From Candidatus Aalborgicola danicus (GTDB lineage Bacteria > Pseudomonadota > Gammaproteobacteria > Burkholderiales > Burkholderiaceae_C): DNA of 64,000 bases. The notes below the pieces were generated by a model. That model saw only the letters and a program-made list of their open reading frames with translations, searched no databases and was not told the DNA's origin. The stretch spans positions 1-64,000 of the forward strand of contig JADJBC010000044.1 in assembly GCA_016703945.1 (NCBI GenBank), read 5' to 3'. Of the stretch, positions 35,471 through 43,958 are shown in pieces. A program made the translations under genes and the position numbers. Position 1 is the stretch's first letter; every line of letters begins with the position of its first letter.

Positions 35471-38041
35471 TCAGCCTTTTTCGACGCGTGCAGCGATGTG
35501 GGCCATTGCCTCTTCAACTTGGTCCACCAGAATCAGGCACAAGTCACCCGCCGTCAGTTTGTCCATCGCCGTGTCAATCGCCAGGAATTCACCCTTGATT
35601 TCACATGACTGTGTGGTGCGCCGCGCATTGGCCAGGCCTTGGCGTAACAAGGCGATCACTTCACCATCCTGTCGACCACGCTGGCACTGGTCTTCGTAGA
35701 GAATCACCTCGTCAAAGGCATCGCCCAGAATTTCAGTCTGCTGGCGAATGTCCTGATCGCGCCGGTCACCCGCACCGCTGATGACCACCGAGCGGCGTTT
35801 GGCCGGCATGGCCTGGACCGCCTGCACCAAAGCGATCATGGCGTCAGGGTTGTGCCCGTAGTCGGCAATGACGGTTGCTCCGCGGAACGTGAACAGGTTG
35901 AACCGTCCCTGCGCGTTGTCGGTGTCATTGGAAAACCCGGCCAGCCCATCGCGAATGGTGTTCCAGTCCAGCCCCAAAGCCCAGGCGGCGGCCACCGAGG
36001 CCATCACGTTTTCGACCTGAAACGGGATCAACCCGCCCATGGTGATCGGAATATTGGCCAAGGCGATGGTTTGGTGCAAATCCCCTTTGCTGGCAACGAT
36101 CTGGCCGTTTTCGACATACACCACCGCCTGCCCCTGTGCGCGGTGGGTGGCCATGACCGGGTGGAACTTGTCGACGGCAAAAAAAGTGACCGAGCCGCGG
36201 CATTTGCCGGCCATCGCAGCCACGGTTGGATCAGTGGCGTTCAACACCGCCGTGCCGGTGGTTGACACGTTTTGCACGATCACCCGCTTGAGTACCGCCA
36301 GGTCCTGCACCGTGGTGATGTAGTTCAACCCCAGGTGGTCGCCACTGCCCACATTGGTGACCACAGCGACGTCACAGCGGTCAAAAGCCAGTCCTTCGCG
36401 TAAAACGCCACCCCGCGCGGTTTCCAGCACCGCTGCATCTACGTCAGGGTGCAGCAACACGCTACGGGCGCTTTTCGGGCCGCTGCAATCACCGGTATCG
36501 ATACATTGGCCGCCCACATACACGCCATCTGTATTGGTCATGCCCACACACAGGCCGTTTTGCGCCAACAGATGCGAGATCAGGCGCACCGTAGTGGTTT
36601 TGCCATTGGTGCCGGTGACCGCCACGATGGGAATGCGCCCATCCTGGCCCGACTTGAACATGCTGGAAATAATGGCCTCACCCACCGCACGGCCCTTGCC
36701 GAACGACGGACTCAGGTGCATGCGCAAACCGGGTGCGGCATTAACTTCGACAATGCCACCGCCTTGTTCCTCAATGGGTCGCAAAATGCTGTCGCAGACC
36801 ACATCGACACCGCAGACGTCCAAGCCCACCATATGCGCTGCCGCCACCGCGCGGGCAGCAACTTCGGGGTGCACATCGTCGGTCACATCGGTGGCGGAAC
36901 CGCCGGTCGACAAGTTGGCGTTGTTGCGCAGGTTCACGCGTTGCCCTTTGTCTGGAATGGTCTCCGGCGTGAACCCCTGGTTCGACAGGCAACTGAGCGC
37001 GATGTCGTCGATGCGGATTTTGGTCAGTGACGTCGAGTGCCCCGAACCCCGGCGCGGATCCAGGTTGATCTGGGCTACCAACTCTGCAACCGTATGCACA
37101 CCATCCCCCACGACCTTGGGCGGGTCGCGCCGCGCCGCGGCTACCAGCCTGTTACCCACCACCAACAAACGAAAGTCGTTGCCCGGCATATACCGTTCAA
37201 CCAGGATGTTGTCACGGAACTCGGTGGCAGTGGCATAGGCCCGGGCCAGATGTTCTTTGGTCGTGATGTTGACCGTAACGCCCTTGCCCTGATTGCCATC
37301 TTTGGGTTTGACAACGACCGGCAGGCCGATCTCACAGGCCGCCAACCAAGCGTCTTCTGCATCGCTGACAGCACGTCCTGCTGGAACCGGTACACCCGCC
37401 GCTGCCAAGAGTTTCTTGGTCAGATCCTTGTCCTGCGCTATGGATTCCGCGATGGCGCTGGTAATGTCCATTTCGGCGGCCTGAATACGCCGTTGTTTGC
37501 TGCCCCAGCCAAAGCGCACCATGCTGCCTTCGGTCATGCGACTGAACGGGATGTTGCGGGCCACGGCGGCATCAACAATGCAACCGGTGCTGGGACCCAG
37601 TCGAACGTCTTCATCCAGGCCCCGCAGTTGTGCCAAGGCGTCTGCCAGATCGAAGGGCGTGTCGTCCAGTGCCGATTGGCATAAGACTTGCGCCAGTTCC
37701 ATTGCCAGCCGCCCAACGGCTTCTTCGCTGTACTCCACCACCAACTGGTAGACGTTCTCGTCGATCGTCGGTGTGCTGCAACTGAAGGTGACGGGGCATC
37801 CGGCTTGGGCCTGCAGGCCCAAAGCAGCCAGTTCCAGCACATGCACCATGGGGATCGAATCATCGTGGCCGGTTGGCTGAAACGGCCCGATTTCGGGAAA
37901 ACGGGCGCGCAAACGCACCTCAAAACCTTCAATCTGCCCCACCGAGCGCTCGACGCCGTGGCACGAGACAATCGACTGTATGGCGGTGTGGTGGCTCCAC
38001 AGGTTGGGTCCACGCAGGGCTCGAATACGGGTTACTTCCAT
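35471..38041 (-). CDS. cphA: cyanophycin synthetase CphA
   Basis: 856 residues. It builds the Asp-Arg storage polymer cyanophycin. An N-terminal domain (RIRALRGPNLWSH) is followed by an ATP-grasp domain (about 215-475; VVVKPKDGNQGKGVTVN, IVEVNAAPGLRMHL) and a Mur-ligase-like domain with an intact P-loop VTGTNGKTTTVRLI (about 474-487). DYGHNPDA and the C-terminal Mur domain complete it. The length is normal for CphA1. It lies 51 nt downstream of the CphA' gene in the same direction, with no cyanophycinase gene in the window. Confidence 0.95.
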   Translation of the reverse strand: MEVTRIRALRGPNLWSHHTAIQSIVSCHGVERSVGQIEGFEVRLRARFPEIGPFQPTGHDDSIPMVHVLELAALGLQAQAGCPVTFSCSTPTIDENVYQLVVEYSEEAVGRLAMELAQVLCQSALDDTPFDLADALAQLRGLDEDVRLGPSTGCIVDAAVARNIPFSRMTEGSMVRFGWGSKQRRIQAAEMDITSAIAESIAQDKDLTKKLLAAAGVPVPAGRAVSDAEDAWLAACEIGLPVVVKPKDGNQGKGVTVNITTKEHLARAYATATEFRDNILVERYMPGNDFRLLVVGNRLVAAARRDPPKVVGDGVHTVAELVAQINLDPRRGSGHSTSLTKIRIDDIALSCLSNQGFTPETIPDKGQRVNLRNNANLSTGGSATDVTDDVHPEVAARAVAAAHMVGLDVCGVDVVCDSILRPIEEQGGGIVEVNAAPGLRMHLSPSFGKGRAVGEAIISSMFKSGQDGRIPIVAVTGTNGKTTTVRLISHLLAQNGLCVGMTNTDGVYVGGQCIDTGDCSGPKSARSVLLHPDVDAAVLETARGGVLREGLAFDRCDVAVVTNVGSGDHLGLNYITTVQDLAVLKRVIVQNVSTTGTAVLNATDPTVAAMAGKCRGSVTFFAVDKFHPVMATHRAQGQAVVYVENGQIVASKGDLHQTIALANIPITMGGLIPFQVENVMASVAAAWALGLDWNTIRDGLAGFSNDTDNAQGRFNLFTFRGATVIADYGHNPDAMIALVQAVQAMPAKRRSVVISGAGDRRDQDIRQQTEILGDAFDEVILYEDQCQRGRQDGEVIALLRQGLANARRTTQSCEIKGEFLAIDTAMDKLTAGDLCLILVDQVEEAMAHIAARVEKG

Positions 38042-38092
38042 GATAGATCTCGTTCTTTTCAGGTGCGCAGGCTTGCAGACTCAAGCGACCGG

Positions 38093-40270
38093 TCAGTAGG
38101 GTGTTTTTCGCGGATTGGATTCAAAGGTGCGCAAGCCCGCGCCGATCAGTTCCGGCGGTATGCCCAGCGCCCAGGCAGCAGCGACAGCCGCCATCACCAT
38201 CTCAGGCTGTGATGCTTTCGCGGGTTTGAGCGAGGCCAGCGGCAACAAAGCGATTTCGGTGATGCCGTGGGCCAAAACGATCTGGTCGTTGCGTACAAAC
38301 ACGACTTTTTCACCGGCTTGCTGGTGCTCTGCCATGGCCGCCTGGTTGGCGTCCATGCCGTAAAAAATGACCTTGCCGTCACACAGTTCTGCCAACTCAA
38401 CCACCTGAGGGTCTGCAGCATTCAGCACCGCAGTGCCGGTTGGCAAAATCACATCCACCTGGGTCCGAGCCACCTTGAATGTCTGTTCGGCATCCAGGAT
38501 GTCAAATGGCAGCAACGACTCCTGCCAACCTACGTCGGTCACCACACCCACCGAGCATTTGTCATAAGCTAGACCTTCCGTCAGAATGGTTAGACTGCCA
38601 TTCTCAAATACTGCGGCTTGCACGGAGCGGTTGATCAGAAGGCGCTGGCCGGCATCCCAATGTGCGCAATCCTTGGACTCAACCTGGCGGCCATCCAGAT
38701 AGAGGCCTTCGCTGCAGGCGAGGCCCACGTGTTTGCCGCTGATGTGCGCCAGCCAGGCGACCAGGCGGGCAATCCGGCCGGTTTTTTGTGTCCCGGTGAT
38801 GCCCACAATCGGAATACGTCCGTCGCGATCCGCTTTGAACAGGTGTTCGATGATGGCTTTGCCGACCGGCCGACCTTCGCCATCAGCGGGTTTGATATGG
38901 GCCAGCAAGCCAGGGCTGGCGTTCACCTCAATGACCGCTGCGCGTTGCTGATGCATGGGTTTGCGCACATCCTCAAGCACCATGTCCACACCGGCAATGT
39001 CCAGGCCGACGACCCGTGCGGCCAGGGCGGCAGCCGCCGCGACACTGGGGTGCACGAGGTCGGTGACGTCAAAGGCGACATTGCCATTGCGCTGAATCAG
39101 CACCCGCTGGTCTTTGGCCGGAATGGACTCTGGCGTCAGCCCGGCACGCTCCAGTTCCAGAATGATTTCGCCGGATTGGCTGGGCAACAGCGCATTGAGC
39201 GGAAACTCTTCGCCAGTGCCGCGGCGGGGATCTGAGTTGATCTGCTCATCGGTCAACTGGTCGATGTTGGACAGGCCATCGCCGGTGACCCAGATGGCTT
39301 CGCCACGCGCCGCCGCCACCATGTGTTTGCCAACGACCAGCATGCGGTGCTCATTGCCGGAAATGAATTTTTCCACGATCACGCTGCTGCCGCCACCCTT
39401 GCGATGGGCCAGGGCGTAAGCTGCTTCTACATCGCTTTGGGTCCGCAGGTCCAGCGAAACACCGCGTCCGTGGTTCCCGTCATAGGGCTTGAGCACCACC
39501 GGTACGCCAATATCCTGCGCCGCCTGCCACGCCTGCTCGGCCGATTTGACCAATTCACCTTCTGGAACTGGAACGCCGCAAGACTTCAGCAGTGATTTGG
39601 TCAAATCTTTGTCGCTGGCAATTTCTTCGGCAATGGCCGACGTCTGGTCGGTTTCGGCCGTCCAGATGCGCCGTTGGTTGATGCCGTAACCGAGCTGAAC
39701 CAGGTTACCTTCTGTCAACCGAATGGATGGAATTCGGCGTTCGGTGGCGGCGTCCACAATGTGTGCCGTGCTGGGGCCCAGGCACAAGTCATCCACCTGG
39801 TCGCGCAAATGGCTGACCATGCTGGCGACGTCGCAGGGCGTGCCATTGATAGCTGCCACCACCAAGTCGCGGGCGGCGACCAAGGCTTCGCGGCCCACCT
39901 GTTCCTGTCGGGTGCGAAAGGCGATTTTGTAAACACCGTGTTTGGAGGTTTGTCGTGCCTTGCCAAAGCCCGTGCGCATGCCCGCCAAGTTTTGCAGTTC
40001 GAGTGTCACATGCTCCACGATGTGTGCCGCGTAGGTGCCGTCTTTCACGCGCTGCAAAAATCCGCCGCGGACCCCGGGACTACAGTGGTGTTCGATCAAA
40101 CTGGGCAACAATCCGATGAGGCGCTCGTAGAACCCGTCCAGGGTATTGGAAGGATGGTCTTCCAGGCTGCCAATGTCCAACCACGCTTCGATGACTGGTC
40201 GGTAGGTCCAAATGTTGGGGCCACGCAGGTAGGTCACCCGGAGAATGTCTATTTTTTTCTGGTCCGTCAT
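38093..40270 (-). CDS. cphA': CphA' (second cyanophycin synthetase-like protein, altered Mur-ligase site)
   Basis: 725 residues, related end to end to CphA (LRGPNIWTYRPV; ATP-grasp VVLKPYDGNHGRGVSLD; VIEVNASPGLLAHI). It ends about 130 residues earlier, without the C-terminal Mur domain. The P-loop equivalent reads GITGTQKTGRIARL (about 489-502) and lacks the GKT/S of CphA. The ATP-grasp half therefore looks competent, while the Mur-like half should not bind ATP in the normal way. Paired cphA/cphA' genes are known from Cupriavidus and relatives. It is first in the minus-strand operon, with cphA following. Confidence 0.9.
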   Translation of the reverse strand: MTDQKKIDILRVTYLRGPNIWTYRPVIEAWLDIGSLEDHPSNTLDGFYERLIGLLPSLIEHHCSPGVRGGFLQRVKDGTYAAHIVEHVTLELQNLAGMRTGFGKARQTSKHGVYKIAFRTRQEQVGREALVAARDLVVAAINGTPCDVASMVSHLRDQVDDLCLGPSTAHIVDAATERRIPSIRLTEGNLVQLGYGINQRRIWTAETDQTSAIAEEIASDKDLTKSLLKSCGVPVPEGELVKSAEQAWQAAQDIGVPVVLKPYDGNHGRGVSLDLRTQSDVEAAYALAHRKGGGSSVIVEKFISGNEHRMLVVGKHMVAAARGEAIWVTGDGLSNIDQLTDEQINSDPRRGTGEEFPLNALLPSQSGEIILELERAGLTPESIPAKDQRVLIQRNGNVAFDVTDLVHPSVAAAAALAARVVGLDIAGVDMVLEDVRKPMHQQRAAVIEVNASPGLLAHIKPADGEGRPVGKAIIEHLFKADRDGRIPIVGITGTQKTGRIARLVAWLAHISGKHVGLACSEGLYLDGRQVESKDCAHWDAGQRLLINRSVQAAVFENGSLTILTEGLAYDKCSVGVVTDVGWQESLLPFDILDAEQTFKVARTQVDVILPTGTAVLNAADPQVVELAELCDGKVIFYGMDANQAAMAEHQQAGEKVVFVRNDQIVLAHGITEIALLPLASLKPAKASQPEMVMAAVAAAWALGIPPELIGAGLRTFESNPRKTPY

Positions 40271-40454
40271 GGCTGCTTTTCAGTTGTGCAGTCCACCAAT
40301 GTGGCTCTGGCCGCGTTATGTATTCTCTCCTACCCGAGACGCCTCGACACGGGGTACAGGTGTTCCAAGCTTACTATCGTAAAGTATGGCGCGCTCTCCA
40401 AGTAGTTTGGTCCCGGCTCTCGTGCCAACGTAATTCGGAAATTTGTTGTTTCAC
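40271..40454. promoter_or_regulatory. divergent control region of the cyanophycin cluster
   Basis: 184 bp separate the cphA' start (minus) from the ABC transporter start (plus), so both operons must be started from here. The AT-rich stretch around 40365-40385 (ttactatcgtaaagtatgg) contains a short inverted repeat, tactatcgtaaagta. I cannot assign promoters with confidence. Confidence 0.4.
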
Positions 40455-42722
40455 ATGACCTCTGTTGTTTTGGCTGCGAGCCCTTTGCCCAGCGAGTTGT
40501 CGGCCTTTTGGCGTGACACCTTGTTAACTCAACTCCACCCACAGGAAAACGTTTCTTCGACGCTGGAGGTTGACTTGGACCGCCATTTGCATTTTGTCCC
40601 CGGCTTGTTGGTAGTGACTGACCGGCGCTTGCTCAGCCGCGAAAGTACTGCGGACCAATGGCAGGCTTGGCCTTACCAGGATGGCTTGGACCTGCTGCAC
40701 CACGACCATGCAGGTGTTGGTCACCTGGATTTGGTCAACGCCAGCGGTTTGCTTGCAACCTGGCGGTTTACGCTGGGGCAGAACCTGCAGGCGATTCGCT
40801 TGGTGGATCAGTTTCACGCCCAACTTCAAAGCCATGTCAGCGGCAAACCGCTGGTGCAGGCTTTGCACAACGTGTGTCCGAGTTGCAAGGCGCCGCTGGA
40901 GCCGGACCAGGATGAGTGCCCGATCTGTACCAAGGTGATGCACACGCCGCCATCGACCTGGACTTTGTTGCGTTTGTGGCGATTTGCCAAGCCTTACCGC
41001 GGTCAGCTGCTGCTGGGTTTTGTACTCATGTTGCTGGGCACCGCAGCCAGCCAGGTGCCACCCTACTTGACGATTCCGCTAGTCGACGAGGTGCTTATTC
41101 CATACCAAAATGGTCAACAGATTCCGGTGAGTACCGTGGTCTGGTATTTGTCTGGTTTGTTGGGTGCGGGTGTTTTGGCCTGGGTGTTGAGTTGGGCCAA
41201 GACCTATATCTTGGCGCTGGCCTCGGAGCGTATTGCGGCGGATTTGCGAACCACCACCTATGAACATTTGCTGCGCTTGTCGCTGGAGTATTTTGGCGGC
41301 AAACGCACGGGAGACTTGTTGTCCCGCGTTGGCAGTGAGAGTGACCGTATTGCGGTGTATTTGTCCCTGCACCTGACCGACTTCGCCAGCGACGTGGTCA
41401 TGATTGTCATGACGGCGGTGATTTTGTTTTCAATGAACCCGTACTTGGCGCTGATTACGCTAGTTCCGCTGCCGTTTATTGGCTGGATGATCCACTTTGT
41501 GCGTTTCCGCCTGCGCACCGGTTTCGAAAAAATAGACCGCGTATGGGGCGAGGTAACCAATGTGCTGGCCGATACCATTCCTGGCATCCGGGTGGTCAAG
41601 GCCTTCGCGCAGGAGCAACGCGAGGCCAAGCGTTTCCGGGAGGCCAACCGGCACAACCTGCTGGTAAACGACCGCATCAACAAGATTTGGTCGCTGTTTT
41701 CCCCCAGCGTATCGTTGTTGACCGAGATGGGTCTGCTGGTCGTCTGGGGCTTCGGCATCTGGCAGGTTTCCAAGGGCGAAATTACCGTGGGTATGTTGCT
41801 GGCGGCCATTGCCTACATCGGCCGCTTCTACGGGCGCCTGGATTCCATGAGCCGTATTGTCTCAGTGACCCAAAAATCAGCGTCGGCTGCCAAGCGCATC
41901 TTTGATATTTTGGACCACGTCTCCAGCGTGCCGGAGCCCGCACAGCCTGTGCACGTGGGCAAGGTGGAAGGGCGTATCGAAGTGCGCGATGTGGGCTTTC
42001 GTTATGGCAACCGCGAAGTGAATCGCGGCATCAACTTGTCCATCGCGCCGGGCGAGATGATTGGCCTGGTGGGGCATAGCGGCTCCGGCAAAAGCACGCT
42101 GGTCAATTTGATCTGTCGTTTCTACGATGTGTCCGAGGGCTCCATCAAGGTCGACGGGGTGGACATTCGGTCTTATGCGATATCGGATTACCGCCAGAAT
42201 ATTGGCCTGGTCTTGCAAGAACCGTTCTTGTTCTTCGGCACGATTGCCGAAAACATCGCCTATGGCAAGCCCGACGCCACGCGTGACGAAATCATTGCTG
42301 CCGCGCGTGCGGCACACGCCCATGAATTCATTTTGCGGCTGCCCCAGGGCTATGACTCCATGGTGGGTGAGCGCGGCCAGGGCCTGTCGGGTGGCGAGCG
42401 CCAACGCATTTCGATTGCCCGTGCCTTGCTGATTGATCCGCGTATTCTGATCCTTGACGAGGCCACATCCTCGGTGGACTCGGAAACCGAGAAGGAAATC
42501 CAGAAGGCGCTGGAAAACCTGGTGAAGGGCCGAACGACCATTGCCATCGCGCACCGGCTGTCCACTCTGCACCGGGCTGATCGCCTGGTCGTGCTGGACC
42601 GTGGCAAAGTGGTGGAAGAAGGCACGCACGATGTGCTGATGGCCGCCCAGGGCGCCTACTTCAACCTTTACCAGGCGCAGGCCCGTAACAATGTTCTGGA
42701 TGATGTGAAGGAGGCATCATGA
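40455..42722 (+). CDS. cyanophycin-associated ABC exporter with N-terminal zinc ribbon
   Basis: 755 residues from the ATG at 40455. Residues 1-140 are a soluble domain of unknown fold. A zinc ribbon follows with four cysteines (Cys141, Cys144, Cys155, Cys158: CPSC...CPIC). Next is an exporter-type transmembrane domain of six helices (about 180-460) and an ATPase domain: Walker A GHSGSGKST (about 539-547), signature LSGGERQ (about 641-647), Walker B ILILDEATS (about 665). All ATPase motifs are intact. It is divergent from cphA' and overlaps the DUF1854 gene by 4 nt. This trio is recognised as cyanophycin-metabolism-associated. The cargo is unknown; a peptide or arginine/aspartate-derived product is a guess. 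Confidence 0.88.
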   Translation: MTSVVLAASPLPSELSAFWRDTLLTQLHPQENVSSTLEVDLDRHLHFVPGLLVVTDRRLLSRESTADQWQAWPYQDGLDLLHHDHAGVGHLDLVNASGLLATWRFTLGQNLQAIRLVDQFHAQLQSHVSGKPLVQALHNVCPSCKAPLEPDQDECPICTKVMHTPPSTWTLLRLWRFAKPYRGQLLLGFVLMLLGTAASQVPPYLTIPLVDEVLIPYQNGQQIPVSTVVWYLSGLLGAGVLAWVLSWAKTYILALASERIAADLRTTTYEHLLRLSLEYFGGKRTGDLLSRVGSESDRIAVYLSLHLTDFASDVVMIVMTAVILFSMNPYLALITLVPLPFIGWMIHFVRFRLRTGFEKIDRVWGEVTNVLADTIPGIRVVKAFAQEQREAKRFREANRHNLLVNDRINKIWSLFSPSVSLLTEMGLLVVWGFGIWQVSKGEITVGMLLAAIAYIGRFYGRLDSMSRIVSVTQKSASAAKRIFDILDHVSSVPEPAQPVHVGKVEGRIEVRDVGFRYGNREVNRGINLSIAPGEMIGLVGHSGSGKSTLVNLICRFYDVSEGSIKVDGVDIRSYAISDYRQNIGLVLQEPFLFFGTIAENIAYGKPDATRDEIIAAARAAHAHEFILRLPQGYDSMVGERGQGLSGGERQRISIARALLIDPRILILDEATSSVDSETEKEIQKALENLVKGRTTIAIAHRLSTLHRADRLVVLDRGKVVEEGTHDVLMAAQGAYFNLYQAQARNNVLDDVKEAS

Positions 42723-43252
42723 CCAAGAGCGACCCTACAACGCCAACGCAAGCAGGCGCCTCCGACACTGGTTTTGTATTGGCCACCCTGGCCTGGACCC
42801 TGCAGCGCGACCCGTTTGGAAAACTCGTGCTGACCAACAGCCAGGGCGAGCGTTTTGAAGGGGTGGCACCGGTGCGGGCGTTTCCAGTGCAATCCCCCCA
42901 GGACGGTATTGCACTCGTGGGTACCGATGGCAAAGAAGCGGCCTGGATAGCCCATCTGGCGGCGCTGCCCAGCGCCTACCGCAACTTGATCGAAGAGGAA
43001 CTGGCCGGACGCGAGTTCATGCCGGTGATCCAACACATTGCGTCCGTCACCAGTTTTTCCACCCCCTGTACCTGGACTGTTGCAACCGACCGGGGCGACA
43101 CGCAGTTTGTATTGCGCGGTGACGAGGATATCCGCCGCATAGGTACCGATGGTGCCTTGCTGGTGGCCGATATCCATGGCATTCAGTACTTGATCCGCAA
43201 CCAGTACGCATTGGATGCGACGAGCAAGAAGATACTGGACCGATTTCTATGA
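42719..43252 (+). CDS. DUF1854 protein of the cyanophycin cluster
   Basis: 177 residues, soluble, no signal peptide. It matches the DUF1854 family by LTNSQGERFEGVAPVRAFP, RNLIEEELAGREFMPVIQHI and FVLRGDEDIRRIGTDGALL. It starts within the stop of the ABC transporter (ATGA), so the two are made together. The function is unknown. Constant association with the ABC transporter and cphA suggests an accessory protein of that transporter. Confidence 0.85.
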   Translation: MTKSDPTTPTQAGASDTGFVLATLAWTLQRDPFGKLVLTNSQGERFEGVAPVRAFPVQSPQDGIALVGTDGKEAAWIAHLAALPSAYRNLIEEELAGREFMPVIQHIASVTSFSTPCTWTVATDRGDTQFVLRGDEDIRRIGTDGALLVADIHGIQYLIRNQYALDATSKKILDRFL

Positions 43253-43353
43253 GTCGGCCAACCTGAGCCGGGTTGATCCTTTTTCGGCATTGCGCGCGGT
43301 TGTTTTGGTCCAGTTGTGTAAAGTGTGGCTTTTTTCAAGCGGAGAAGAAACCT

Positions 43354-43551
43354 TTGAGTACCAATCCAATCATTGCCGCCGCATTGGTGGCGGCCCTAAG
43401 CGGGTGCAGTTCCACAGAAGTGGTACGCGCCCCCCTGGAAGTCTCCATCGGGCAGCAGCTTATTGACCTAAAAAAAGCCCGGGACAATGGCGTTCTCAGT
43501 GCTAGCGAATACGACAGCCAGCGTCGCCGCCTGATTGATAACGTCCAGTAG
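43354..43551 (+). CDS. small lipoprotein with SHOCT-like C-terminus (1)
   Basis: 65 residues from the TTG at 43354, with aagcggagaagaaacc upstream as a possible ribosome site. A lipobox LSGCS (Cys about 19) follows a short hydrophobic segment. The mature protein ends in IDLKKARDNGVLSASEYDSQ, the short pattern (L-x2-A-R-x-x-G-x-hydrophobic-x-E-Y) seen in SHOCT-type tails. It is followed after 10 nt by a similar gene. Not recognised further. Confidence 0.65.
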   Translation: MSTNPIIAAALVAALSGCSSTEVVRAPLEVSIGQQLIDLKKARDNGVLSASEYDSQRRRLIDNVQ

Positions 43552-43561
43552 GGAGCTGACC

Positions 43562-43786
43562 ATGACATCTATCCGAACCCTCTCCACGGCTATTGCTGTG
43601 TCTTTCGTTCTGCTGAGTCTGGGAGGCTGCGTCAGCAGCAGCCGAAGCAATGTCACCGTGCAGGAATCCGTCAAATTCTCCAAAGGCCAGGAACTCAATG
43701 ACTTGATGCGCGCAAGGCAGGCAGGAGCCGTGACTGACGCGGAGTACGAGTCCTTGCGCCAAACCATCATGAAACGCCCCAACTGA
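43562..43786 (+). CDS. small lipoprotein with SHOCT-like C-terminus (2)
   Basis: 74 residues, ATG at 43562 behind gggagctgacc. It has a signal peptide with a lipobox LGGCV (Cys about 23) and a tail LNDLMRARQAGAVTDAEYES matching that of the preceding gene. The two are a diverged tandem pair. The function is unknown; both would be anchored in the envelope. Confidence 0.7.
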   Translation: MTSIRTLSTAIAVSFVLLSLGGCVSSSRSNVTVQESVKFSKGQELNDLMRARQAGAVTDAEYESLRQTIMKRPN

Positions 43787-43958
43787 TTGGGCTGCTCGCG
43801 TTCGCTTCACCGCCAGCGCTAGCCCTTCAACACCCAGCCGGAGGAGCGGGTCTGGAAAATGGCCATGGGAATAACTGTGAACGCAGCGATACACCACGTT
43901 TTATAGCGGCATATCCTTGGCCGAAAACGGCATGATCCAGTTGGGTAACAATGACGTG

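Noticed and set aside
36354..37238. Plus-strand open frame of 294 codons inside cphA
   Set aside because: It is antisense to conserved CphA sequence and its product has a shadow-like composition.
40365..40385. A defined operator in the cphA'/ABC gap
   Set aside because: The inverted repeat is short and imperfect; only the general control region is reported.
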